Positions 46,932 to 57,065 of a stretch of 64,000 nt of DNA are shown piece after piece. The position numbers and the translations under genes were made by a program. The notes beneath the pieces were generated by a model, which saw only the letters and a program-made list of their open reading frames with translations, was not told the DNA's origin and ran no database searches. The first letter of the stretch is position 1. Every line of letters starts with the position of its first letter. The DNA comes from Petrosia ficiformis (taxonomy: Eukaryota > Porifera > Demospongiae > Haplosclerida > Petrosiidae), in contig OX345649.1 of NCBI GenBank assembly GCA_947044365.1, positions 1,358,430-1,422,429 on the forward strand, read 5' to 3'.

Positions 46932-49900
46932 GCTAAATGACATCATCTATATCTGTAAGCTGAAGGTTGAAGTCTTTATTAATAAGAGGAGAGGATGAAC
47001 TAGACGTATATAAATCTGATGAAGGATGGCTTGATAAAATAGGAGAAGAAAGAATTCGAGATTTAGGAGAAGTATGATGGACAATGGAGTGTTTGGAGTG
47101 CTTCTAGGGAATAGAACAAAAAGTAAAATTAACTATATATACTAGAACACACATGAATGGTGTCTAATGGTTCAATGTACATTTGTACCTTAAGGTCTTG
47201 TCTTGCATAGCCAGACCCAACCCTCTGCTAAGTGACGGGAAGGGTCTGGTCAACTCACTGTACTAGCGTTCGTCAAGAGTTTAGCCAGATTTTTGGCTAT
47301 TTCAGGGTGAGAAACCGCTAATTATATTCACAATCAAAATAAGTATATTCATAACTATGCTTTCCCAGTAAGCCAGCTGTATTAATATTATTACTACTGT
47401 TATGAATTCGATTACCAGTTTGCCAGATACTTGACGCTCTTGACGAACGCTAGTACAGTGCGTTGACCAGACCCTTCCCATCACATAGCAGAGGATTGGG
47501 TCTGGCTACACGAGACTACCTTAAGTCTACTTTTAATAGTATGTCTTAATTTTAGCAACAAATCATTAAAATTAATACACGCTAAAAATATATTTGTGAT
47601 TTTTTATTAGGCATATTAGGTGTGACTCAGAAATTCATTGCATGCTAAATCCGAGCATTTAAAAATTGCTAAATTTCTAAACACAACTTTGAGAAAAATA
47701 ATTATTTAGCAAATTCTATTTTCAATATCTATATAAAGGTCATTCACATTCACCATGACCTCAGAAAAATGTTCATAACTTTAGTTTGGAATGACTACCA
47801 ATCTTTTCACCTGCACCATTTTCATATAATAGTCCTTCCCGTTCTTTTTTGTGTATGTCAAATTTCAATCCATTGCTTCATTATTGAGTTACAGTATAAT
47901 CATGACATTAAACTATACACTATATTACATATAAAGTCATCACATAATAATTTTGAGGACATCGTGAATGTGAACAGACTATAATTATAGTTTAAGATCC
48001 CATGTACATGTAGTTTTGTCATACTCATTCATTTAACAGTATTAGCCTCTAGTCACATGACCTCTAACACAAGCAAATTATTTGTAGATTGATAAAAATT
48101 GTAAAAGGTATCAAATTTATTTAAAGTTTATGAATTGAATGTATTTACTTACTATGATATCTTCTGTTGAAATGGTGCTTGCACTCCTTGGAAGAGTGAG
48201 ATTATCTGGAAGATTAATGAATGAATCCTTAATAGAGGGGTACTCGGGTGATGAAAACTCTGGTGTGTTCTTAACAAAACCCATTGCCATTACCTCTACA
48301 GTAGGTACTTTATCGTCACCACTTAGAACATCTGTTGGATTTATCATCTTAACGTCATCATTAATATTATATAATGGACATTCCACCATATCACTTTCGG
48401 TAGTGCATAGTGGACCAATGGTTGTACCAATGGTATCTGCAGAAGTAAACACGGTGCTGTCTTTTATAGCGGTATTTCTAGTGTCAACACAGGACATTAA
48501 AAGTGGGCTGTCAATTGTACTAGTCATACTTCTATTGTCAATAGTGCTACATTCAGAAGTTAACATTGGACTATTCATAATGCTACTAGCATTGTCATTA
48601 GCATGATGTTTTCCCGCCAATTCACTAGCAGTATTTTCATTGGTCTGTGGTATAACATTCATTGTATTCTCAACACTAGATATTGGGCTAATAGTTGTTT
48701 CTAATACGGTATTATCATCTCCTGTTGATGTAGGTTCAACTGGTGAAGGTTTGACTGGATCAACCATCTGAAATACAATATGAAAATTACCATAAACTTA
48801 CATGTACATGTATAATACATACATTAAAATGTATAATTATTTGATGTGATTTAAATATCTGCCGGGAATAAGTTGTGAGAAGTGGGGGAGGGCCCTCCAC
48901 TATATATGTATGAAACTAGCTATCTGTGACCGCATTTGCAAATATTGATAGTTTGGAGAAAACAATTTCAATCAAAACTGTGTTTTTGATAAGCTCATAT
49001 GGCGCACCATTGGCCCAAAGAGCTTCTTATTTGGCACAGCACAGTTCTCTCTTTGGGCCAGATGGTCCAGTTAATTATGATTATAATTATTGTCACTAAC
49101 AGCATTAACTCTTTGTTAATTGGCTCAAAATGTATTCCCAACGGCACACAGCCACACACACAAACCATTGTTGAGCAAATTTGGCCCATTCTTCAAAAGT
49201 TATCAAAATCTCTGAATCAAACATTTGCTTCTAAAAGCTGGCTATTCAGGAGTTCAACTGTTTTTTTTTAAATTGGAAACTACTTCAATTTGGTGTAAAC
49301 CTAATCACCATGGATACCAAATTTCATTGGTTTCCCTCTAATGCCCAAATAGTTGAATATTTGTAGAACATGGTATTATAATTATACATCCCGAATATTA
49401 ACTTACATTATGACATCTTCTTAATATACAAGCTTTCTTCAGTTTCCCTGGTCCACCCAGCTTTGAAGAATCAAGACAAAACTTACATTTATTACAAGGT
49501 GGTCTAACACACTCTTCACATGCACCACATCTTGTTTTTCGAATACCATGCTGTCTGATTCTTCTTGGTTTCCTTCTTCTTGTAGTTTTATGCTCTAGTA
49601 CTAGGGCAGAAGAAACTCGAGATTCTGACGAAATTGAGGTTGAGTGTATGTCACTCCCTTCATTTCCACTTTGTGGAGTCGGAGGTAAGGAAGGAGATGT
49701 TGAGAGTACAGAAGTAGAGTTAGACAGAGGAGAGGATGAATGAAAAGACATGTGATTAACAACTGATGTAGTTAAGGGTTTTGAGCTAAGGTTATCAAAA
49801 GATACGAGAGGGTTATTGGGTGTTGACTGAGGTGTATTAATGGGTGGTGCATGAGGTGTGGTTTTTGTATTATCTGGACCAAATGACAGGTGAGCAGCAT

Positions 49901-52900
49901 CAAATGGATTGGGTGTTGACTGTGGTGTATTAATGGGTGGTGCATGAGGTGTGGTTTTTGTATTATCTGGACCAAATGACAGGTGAGCAGCATCAAATGG
50001 ATTGGGTGTTGACTGTGGCATATCAATAGGTCTGGTTTTTATATACTCTGGACCAAATGACAGGAGAGTAGGATCAAATGGATCGGCTGCTGACTGCGAT
50101 GTATCAATGGGAGTGGCCTGAGGTGTGGTTATTGTGTTTTCTGGAGTAACGAGACCTAATGACAGGAGAGTAGGATCAAATAGATTGGGTGTTGATTGTT
50201 GTGGTGTACCAATGATTGGTGCATGAGGTGTGGTTATTGTGTTCTCTGTAGTAATGAGATCTAATAACATGAGAGTATCATCAAATGGATTTGGTGTTGA
50301 CTGTGGCGTATTAATGGGAGGGACCTGTGATGTGGTCTTTGTGTCCTGTTGACCAAATGACAGGAGCGTAGGATCAAATGGATTGAGTGCACACTGTGGC
50401 CTACTGATTGGTGGTGTCTGAGGTGTGGTCTTTGTGTCCTGTTGACCAAACGATAAGAAAGTAGAATCAAACGGATCGAGCGTGCACTGTGACGTATTAA
50501 TGGGAAGGACCTGAGGTGTGGTCTTTGTGTCCTGTTGACCAAACGATAAGAAAGTAGAATCAAACGAATTGAGCATACACTGTGACGTATTAATGGGAAG
50601 GACCTGAGGTGTGGTCTTTGTGTTTTGTTGACCAAATGACAGATCAAACATATTGAGTGCACACTGTGGCCTACTGATTGGTGGTGTCTGAGGTGTGGTC
50701 TTTGTGTCCTGTAGACCAAATGACAAGTGAGTAGGATCAAATACATGTAGATTGTGTAGGTGTGATGCATGGATGGGAGGGGCCTGATTTGTTGTTCTTG
50801 TGTCATCTGGATCAAATGACAGGAGAATATCATCAAACAAATTGGGTGCCGTGTGTGAATGTTGTACAACTGGATGGTGTTTGGTTTTGCTGTAACAGTG
50901 ATCATGACATAGAACCATATTGGAAAGGGCAGATGAGGATGAGAAGGAGTAGGAGGAGGAGGAGGAGGAGGGTGTAATGACGGGATGAACTAAAGATGAA
51001 CGATTAGTTGTGTGAATCATTTCACGATTCAAAGCATTTATATCAGTCATGAGACTGGATAATAGAGTTACATGATCGAGTCCAGATTGTGTCATGTGAT
51101 CACTCTGTTGAGTCATGTGACTAGTTTCCACATTCTCAACTACCTCCATGTCTGGAATCATTTCTACTTTTTCTTTACCTGATATACACATCCTTCCTTC
51201 CTGAAATGCAATTTGACATTCATTGCTGTTCGTATTTCTCTTCAGAGCTCCAGCATCAACTCCACTCTGTTTTTGACTAACAAATAACTTGAGTGTATAA
51301 TTACGTAGTTGACCTTCCAAAGACTGAAGGAGAAACTGAGGATTAACTATGGAAGGAGGAGTGTCACTTGAAAAAAGCCTCTCCTCTCTCATTTTTTTAA
51401 TTAACAGGGTTAGCCCCTCTCTAATAAATGGACTAACGTAAGGTAAATGGTGATCATGGATTCCACTAATTTCATGGATAGGAAGTTTGACTAAAGATAC
51501 ACTTTTTAGCCATTTTTTACAAGAAACTGATTCCCATTCGTTGTCTTTGGCTTCGTCACTTGATATTCCCATATTAGAGAAATATTTGTTGTAATACTGC
51601 ACTAGATACCAGTGTATCTGACTGTAGAATGGATATCGAAACTGATTCTCTACCTGTAGTGAAGAAAACAAGATATAATTATGGAGAAAAGGTACATTGT
51701 ATATGTATCCCTATGACTGTTTTGTGGTGTCTAGTATTCAGTAATCATGGGTGATTTTATTATGCCTGAAACACAACAGACTATTGTAGTTATTACTTTA
51801 TCTACTCTTCTTACTTTCAGAGGTTCTCGTGGAACTTTATGACAGCTATTAGTTACAGTTTTTACATAAAGCATCTTGTAGAGCTAAAGGACACGTTCCA
51901 TTACACCCCACTACCATTAATTGACTGAACCCTCCGGAATGATGCAACTTCCTTAACTGAATCCTCAACAACATGTAGTTATTCCTTTACCTATTTTTAA
52001 TTCGTAACAGCTCTTGTACATGTATATATTTTACAATGTATTTTATAGTCTGTTCACATTCACGATGTCCTCAAAATTATGATGTGATGACATTATATGT
52101 AATATAATGTATATAGCTTAATGTCATAAGGTTAATACATGATTATACTGTAACTCAATAATGAAGTAATGGATTGAAATTTGACATACACAAAAAAGAA
52201 CGGGAAGGACTATTATATGAAAATGGTGAAGGTAAAAAGACTGTTAGTCATTCCAAACTAAAGTTATGAACATTTTTCTGAGGTCATGGTGAACGTGAAT
52301 GACTTTTAGTTACAACAGCTAGTAATTACAGTTTACACATTCCATAAGCTGAATTAATCCTGCTGGTCTGCTGTAGTTCAAGTGTGAATTCATTTACACA
52401 CCACTCATGAATTGACCAAGTCCCCCAGGGTTTAATCTAGACACATGTCCTTGAGGGGGCAAGGGGGAGGGGGGGGGGCTGGGGCAACTGCAATCCTTGG
52501 GGGGGGGGGGGGGTATTTGCCCACAACTTCTCAGCAATATAGAACATGTATGTGACACAAAAATATAAATATATATACATCAAACCCCATGGAAAGCCAT
52601 CATAGGGATGGCCAGTGGTGTGGAAACAGCCACTCATACAGGACAATGTCCGAAGAATCTAGTGAATGTCCGGTAAGTTGAAACTGATCTGTATACAAAC
52701 TACATATGTATATGGGGAGCTGGACAAGAGTGGTGAAAATAGGTCAAAATGTCCAGTAATTGGCTTAATGTTTCCACACTTCTGGGGATGGCCACATTAT
52801 GTGACAGAAAACAGGTTGTTATGAAAATATTAATCTCGATGAAAATGCTCATCCCCAATGTACAAATCCATCATATGATTGAGATTATTAGTCATGAACC

Positions 52901-55398
52901 AGATGTCACTTCACCAAAACTTAATTCCTAAATTAATTAGTCATTTGGTTATGGAGAATTCTGTAATTTGAACACCAAATTTAAATTTCATTATGAAAAT
53001 GACCTTGAGTTGTTTTTCAACATAAGCCACATCCATTTGACGTTTAATATTCAGAGAGTGTAAGAAGTTTCCTCCAAACACAAGAGAATGTTTAGGAGTG
53101 TACACACCATGAATCCATCCTGTAGAAGAAAAACAAGATATATAGAGAAAAAAGTATCCCTATGACTGCTTTGTGGTGTCCAGCATTCAATAATCATGGC
53201 TGACTTTATCATGCCTGAAACACAACAGCCTAATATAGTTATTATTTCGATTATCTACTCTCCTTATTTTTTAAAGAACCTTGTAGAACTTCAGAAATAT
53301 GAATAGCTAGCTATTAGTTCCAGTTTCTACATAAGCTAGTAAAGCTACAAGCAGATTTCTTTCTGCTGGTCTGCACTATACTAGTCTGTAGGCTCGAGCG
53401 CGCGTTCTATTACGCACCACGCCCATTAATTGACCGAACCCCGGGAATGACATAACTTTCTTAATTACGTATACAACACATACTCGCATAAGTGACACAA
53501 GAATATATCTATATATAAACATACATCGAACCCGTGGGAAAGCAATCATAAGAATGGCCCTATGGGCCATAAAAAAAACAAAGGAGAAAATATGAAATGT
53601 ACTGAATATAGTGTACATGTACGTCCAAATGTAGAGTACAATCACATATTACCTACATGTACATGTACCTGATGGTAATAGCAAGGTATCCCCTTCCTTC
53701 AATGTCACCATCTGACAAGTATCCACTAAATCTGGAAAAAATATCAATTCCTGTGCACCTCGTTTCTGCCAACACAGGAACAGTGAGTAGTTTTTACGTG
53801 TAGGAGGAATCAAAAAGAACACTTTCTCTCCTTTTAGTATGTTATACCATACAGATGTTCCACCAAAATCAAGATGGAAGTTTGTGTAACATCCAGCAAC
53901 ACTCATGAGACAATATCTGTGAAAATTAAACAAAAGGTAAGAGGAGATTGATAAGGGAAGAAAGGAGATACAGACAGACAGAGACAGACAGACATAGACA
54001 GACAGACAGACAGACATAGACAGACAGACAGAGACAGACAGACAGACAGAGACAGACAGATAGAGACAGACAGACAGACAGACATAGACAGAGACAAACA
54101 GACAGAGACAGACAGACAGACATAGACAGACAGACAGAGACAGACAGACAGACAGACAGACATAGACAGAGACAAACACACAGAGACAGACAGAGACAGA
54201 GACAGACAGAAACAGACAGACAGAAACAGACATACATGTAGACAGACAGACAGACAGACAGACATAGACAGAGACAGAGACAAACACACAGAGACAGACA
54301 GAGATAGACAGAGACAGACACAGACAGACAGACATAGACAGACAGACAGACAGACAGGCAGTGACAGAGAGTGGAAGATTGGAATGTGTCATAGTTCTGA
54401 TATACATTTAATGAGAGATAAAACTGACTTTTGTACTTTGGGATACATCATTCTTCTCATGTCATTTGTAGGATCTTTTTGTTTAGCACGTAATTCACTC
54501 GGCCATACTAGATTAACCCAGTCTAGCTCTCTTATCTGCATATCACATGACAGTCACATGATTTAATTAAAAACACATCATGATTCATTAAACATACCAC
54601 TTTTGGTGCCTCGACTAAAGATTCCATAGGTGTATGACTAAACTCTAGACTAATAACATTCAGCAGTCTTTCATCTTTTCCGTTACAAGAATCTTCGAAA
54701 TACTGACAAAATTCATCTAATGACATTGTGAGGTCTTCATGAGAAGAACAGTCAATAACATCAATATTGCGTTTTGGACCTGCAGGATATACATATACAC
54801 ATTGTATTAGTGAAGAGCTAGTATATTAAACAGGATATACATATACACATTGTATTAGTGAAGAGCTAGTATATTAAAATCAAAAAGATAAATGAAAAAT
54901 TAAGGTAGAACACAGATTTTGATACGTTTTGAAGCATGGACCAAATTAGTCCAACAATGGTTAGTATGTGCACTATTGGATCTTGAGCAAACAATTAATG
55001 CTGTTAGTGATAATATTATCATAATTAACTGCACCATCTGGCCCAAAGAGAGAACTGTGCAGCACCAAATAAGAAGCTCTCTGGGCCAATGGTGTGCCAT
55101 ATAAGCACTTATAACACTCAGAGAATAAAGACAGAGAGAAATCATAAACACAAGGCTGACTAACAGATTATGCAAACAGACAAACATACAGACAGATAGA
55201 TAGATATACATGTATAAATAGTTATATAGATAGATAGATAAATAGATACATTTAGATAGATAGATAGATAGATAGATAGATACATGTAGATAGATAGATA
55301 GATACATGTAGATAGATAGATAGATAGATAGATAGATACATGTAGATAGATAGATAGATAGATACATGTAGATAGATAGATAGATAGATAGATACATG

Positions 55399-55440
<42 letters not shown>

Positions 55441-55470
55441 CATGTAGATAGATAGATAGATAGATACATG

Positions 55471-55508
<38 letters not shown>

Positions 55509-56950
55509 CATGTAGATAGATAGATAGATAGATACATGTAGATAGATAGATAGATAGATAGATAGATACATGTAGATAGATAGATACATGTAGATAGATA
55601 GATAAATAGATACATGTAGATAGATAGATAGATAGTAAAAAAATCCAGTACATACCAATAAGATGCTTTACATCTCTTAAAGAGAATGTACTTGACGGTA
55701 TTCTGTAATTGAATGGATGAAAAATGAAATGTGCAAGATTGCATTATTATCCATGTAAAATAGGTTCTTACTTCATATCCAATCCTTCAGAATTATGAAA
55801 AACCATCGGCTGAAGAAACCCTGTAGTCTGTAGATACTGAAGACTGAGGTCTATATAAATGTTTAAAATAACCACAGAAAGAAGGTTTAAAAATTTCGTT
55901 GAGTTTAATTTCTGAATACTGTGGTATTTCTAAATTAAAATCAGAATTCCTGGACAGGAAGCACTAATGAATTTAAATGCGTCCCAAGTTTCAAAAAGGC
56001 CCACAAAATAATCTTGATTGAACGTTTACATTCAATCCCTCATCATTCCGCCATGGTATAAAGAAAATCAATGGAATTAGGTATCTAAGAAGCTTAACAA
56101 TAGCTCTTCCTGGATACCAAATTCTATTGACTTTGTATATAGAATAGCGGAATGGTGAGCAATTGATCGTAAAAGTTTGATCCAAAATTTCTAAAACTAG
56201 TTGCAAATAAAGCTATAGAAAGAGTATGTAATTAGGGCTTGGTTTTAAACTCACATGTTGTGGGGGGTAGGTTGAATAATATTATAGTGTGTGAAGCATG
56301 ATCCTCCCATGCATTGAATATTTTAAATTGTATTGCCACTGTTTTCATTGTGTGTAATGTTTAATTATAGCAGAGTCATTGTGATAGTTAAAAAACGTAG
56401 CCTGTACATTCAACAAGTTATGTTCTACACAACTATATGTAAAATTAATAGCAAGAATGCTGTAGACTTCGAGTAATACTTTCAATATTAGTTGTTGTTC
56501 AGTTGAAAATAATCTTAAGAATTATTTGTACTTTAATACAAGTAGCCTGACATTACAAGGTCCTTACCAGAATTATAATTATGTGTGTTTATATATATAT
56601 ACGTACGTATATTTACCTTTTCCATCATCAAAGTGTTTTACTAATCCTTTGTCTGTATAATACCTTTCTTCCTCCATCTTTTTTAACACATTGTAACTGT
56701 ACAGACAGTCATCAAGTACCTCCATGTCGTCCACATCCAAGTAGTACCTCTTGCGAGGTCTTTGCCTCTACATGGCAGAAGGAAAATGGCTGACCACGTG
56801 CATACATATTTCAAAAATACAAAACCCTTAGGCCTCAAACCACTTTACTAAACCCACCCATTTTCTAACCACAATTACTATATATATAATTATTTGATTC
56901 CTTACTAGTCGGCTGGATTTTCTACATTCGCTTGTCTCTTCGTTCGCCAT
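46932..56950 (-). CDS. KDM2: KDM2-like JmjC-CXXC histone demethylase (complete, 11 exons)
   Basis: Nuclear Fe(II)/2-oxoglutarate histone lysine demethylase that reads unmethylated CpG. Exons, 5' to 3': 56906-56950 ([15 protein letters not shown]), 56617-56767, 55772-55850, 55656-55702, 54598-54779, 54427-54536, 53669-53916, 53004-53119, 49407-51653, 48153-48767, 46932-47103; about 1,330 aa. Jmj[21 protein letters not shown] gives the HxD pair and the cofactor lysine, and GWIHGVYTP the second histidine, so the iron site is intact. [16 protein letters not shown] follows as in KDM2A/B. Then come a Ser/Thr/Pro-rich repeat region, the CXXC finger, and a Ser/Thr-rich tail ending DIDDVI. Unlike vertebrate KDM2 there is no PHD, F-box or LRR, and the convergent aldolase leaves no space for them. 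KDM7/PHF8 is less likely because of the CXXC. Confidence 0.88.
47189..47525. mobile_element. MITE with ~90-bp terminal inverted repeats
   Basis: CTTAAGGTCTTGTCTTGCAT... at the left matches the reverse complement of the right end (...TACACGAGACTACCTTAAG) over about 90 bp, including AGCCAGACCCAA and TGTACTAGCGTTCGTCAAGA. It lies in the last KDM2 intron. Its ends (TCTCGTGTAGCCAGACCC) resemble the element at 58218-58517. Confidence 0.85.
47738..47982. mobile_element. MITE family B, copy 2
   Basis: GTCATTCACATTCACCATGA at the left, TCGTGAATGTGAACAGAC at the right; imperfect ends of about 28 bp. Nearly the reverse complement of the copy at 52048-52306. Confidence 0.75.
48980..49370. mobile_element. 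Repeat family E, copy 2, followed by an unclassified repeat
   Basis: 48980-49215 repeats the TTTTTGATAAGCTCATATGG ... TTGGCCCAAAGAG pattern of 27496-27725. From 49216 a TTCAAC/GTTGAA-bounded stretch with ATGGATACCAAATTTCATTG resembles the middle of family F. Confidence 0.6.
49410..49560 (-). other. KDM2: CXXC zinc finger of the KDM2-like protein
   Basis: Encodes [16 protein letters not shown], then [11 protein letters not shown] and ILRRC: eight cysteines in the order of CXXC domains, with the (F/L)GGPG signature in place of KFGGPG. A basic [12 protein letters not shown] stretch precedes it. The loop residues after the GGPG motif normally recognise CpG. Confidence 0.88.
49790..50880 (-). repeat. 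In-frame ~90-bp coding minisatellite (NPFD-type repeats)
   Basis: Within the large exon, about 12 degenerate repeats of 26-32 residues follow the pattern TPNPFD-x4-LSFG-x2-DTKTTP-x-APPI. The two copies at 49800-50010 are almost identical, showing recent duplication; others have diverged (NMFD, NSFD, DPFD, NLFD). The frame is kept throughout. Confidence 0.85.
51704..52612 (-). mobile_element. MITE family A copy interrupted by a family B insertion
   Basis: TATCCCTATGACTGTTTTG at 51704 and CCATCATAGGGATGGCC at 52612 are the two family-A ends. The middle holds a complete family-B element (52048-52306), with split host sequence on both sides, and a long G-run (52455-52512). Located in the KDM2 intron 51654-53003. 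Confidence 0.75.
52048..52306. mobile_element. MITE family B, copy 3 (nested)
   Basis: Starts AGTCTGTTCACATTCACGAT and ends ATGGTGAACGTGAATGACT. Internally AAAGAACGGGAAGGACTA matches the 47738 copy in reverse. Confidence 0.8.
52617..52783. mobile_element. MITE family C, copy 2
   Basis: GTGGTGTGGAAACAGCCACT to TTAATGTTTCCACACTTC, same organisation as 31931-32098, inserted only a few bases from the end of the family A copy. Confidence 0.75.
53004..53916 (-). other. KDM2: JmjC catalytic core exons
   Basis: Exons 53669-53916 and 53004-53119 encode [18 protein letters not shown] and [15 protein letters not shown]. His and Asp of HLD and His of WIHG form the iron triad; [11 protein letters not shown] matches the end of the domain in KDM2 and KDM7. 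The intron between them is mostly a family A element (53152-53572). Confidence 0.9.
53152..53572 (-). mobile_element. MITE family A, reverse-orientation copy
   Basis: TATCCCTATGACTGCTTTG at the left and AAAGCAATCATAAGAATGG at the right, followed by the outer palindrome GGCCCTATGGGCC. Internal GGTTCGATGTATGTTTATAT-type sequence (in reverse) matches 29671-30096. Confidence 0.8.
53965..54365. repeat. (ACAG/GACA)n microsatellite in KDM2 intron
   Basis: About 400 bp of GACAGACA units with interspersed GACATAGACA, between the JmjC exon 53669-53916 and the exon 54427-54536. The Ser/Leu/Cys/Val-rich frames across it are artefacts. Confidence 0.93.
54786..54878. repeat. 47-bp direct duplication
   Basis: GGATATACATATACACATTG ... 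AGCTAGTATATTAAA occurs twice in tandem with almost no change. Confidence 0.85.
54913..55115. mobile_element. Repeat family E, inverted copy 3
   Basis: ACAGATTTTGATACGTTTTG at the left through CTCTCTGGGCCAATGGTGTG at the right is the family E sequence in reverse orientation. Confidence 0.65.
55195..55640. repeat. (GATA)n/ACATGTA minisatellite in KDM2 intron
   Basis: Runs of GATAGATA of varying length separated by GATACATGTA, about 445 bp, stopping within 20 bp of the donor of the exon 55656-55702. Confidence 0.93.
56015..56190. repeat. Foldback element family F, copy 3
   Basis: CATTCCGCCATGGTATAAAG and TATATAGAATAGCGGAATGG are inverted ends; the middle TCTTCCTGGATACCAAATT is shared with the other copies. 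In the KDM2 intron 55851-56616. Confidence 0.6.
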
Positions 56951-57065
56951 TTTATTTAGTAGTCAGGCACATTTTTCGAGAAGACAAAAGTAGTTATAAT
57001 TCCAGGTGGTTTATTTGAACTTCTTGTGGGGCATTAAATGGAATTTTATGTCTTAGTCAGCAAAC
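56951..57065. promoter_or_regulatory. Bidirectional promoter, KDM2-like / MRPS23
   Basis: Two divergent start codons only 115 bp apart. The KDM2 start is embedded in AAAATGGCGAAC, a partial match to the YY1 motif, which often sits at translation starts of housekeeping genes. No TATA box. The mitochondrial ribosomal partner suggests constitutive expression of both; this is inference. Confidence 0.6.

Noticed and set aside
48139..48606. 155-codon plus-strand hydrophobic frame
   Set aside because: Antisense shadow of the KDM2-like exon 48153-48767, whose Thr/Ser-rich product fits the splice phases.
50261..50905. 214-codon minus-strand frame in another phase of the KDM2 repeat region
   Set aside because: Off-frame reading of the in-frame coding repeat; the frame with the CXXC finger continues through the same DNA without stops.
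54000..54400. Long Ser/Cys/Leu/Val frames on the minus strand that look like membrane proteins
   Set aside because: They are translations of the GACA microsatellite in several frames at once and lie in a KDM2 intron. Only the segment 53669-53916 is a true exon.
55250..55660. Frames rich in [10 protein letters not shown] repeats
   Set aside because: Low-complexity readings of the GATA/ACATGTA array in all three frames; no start context or homology.
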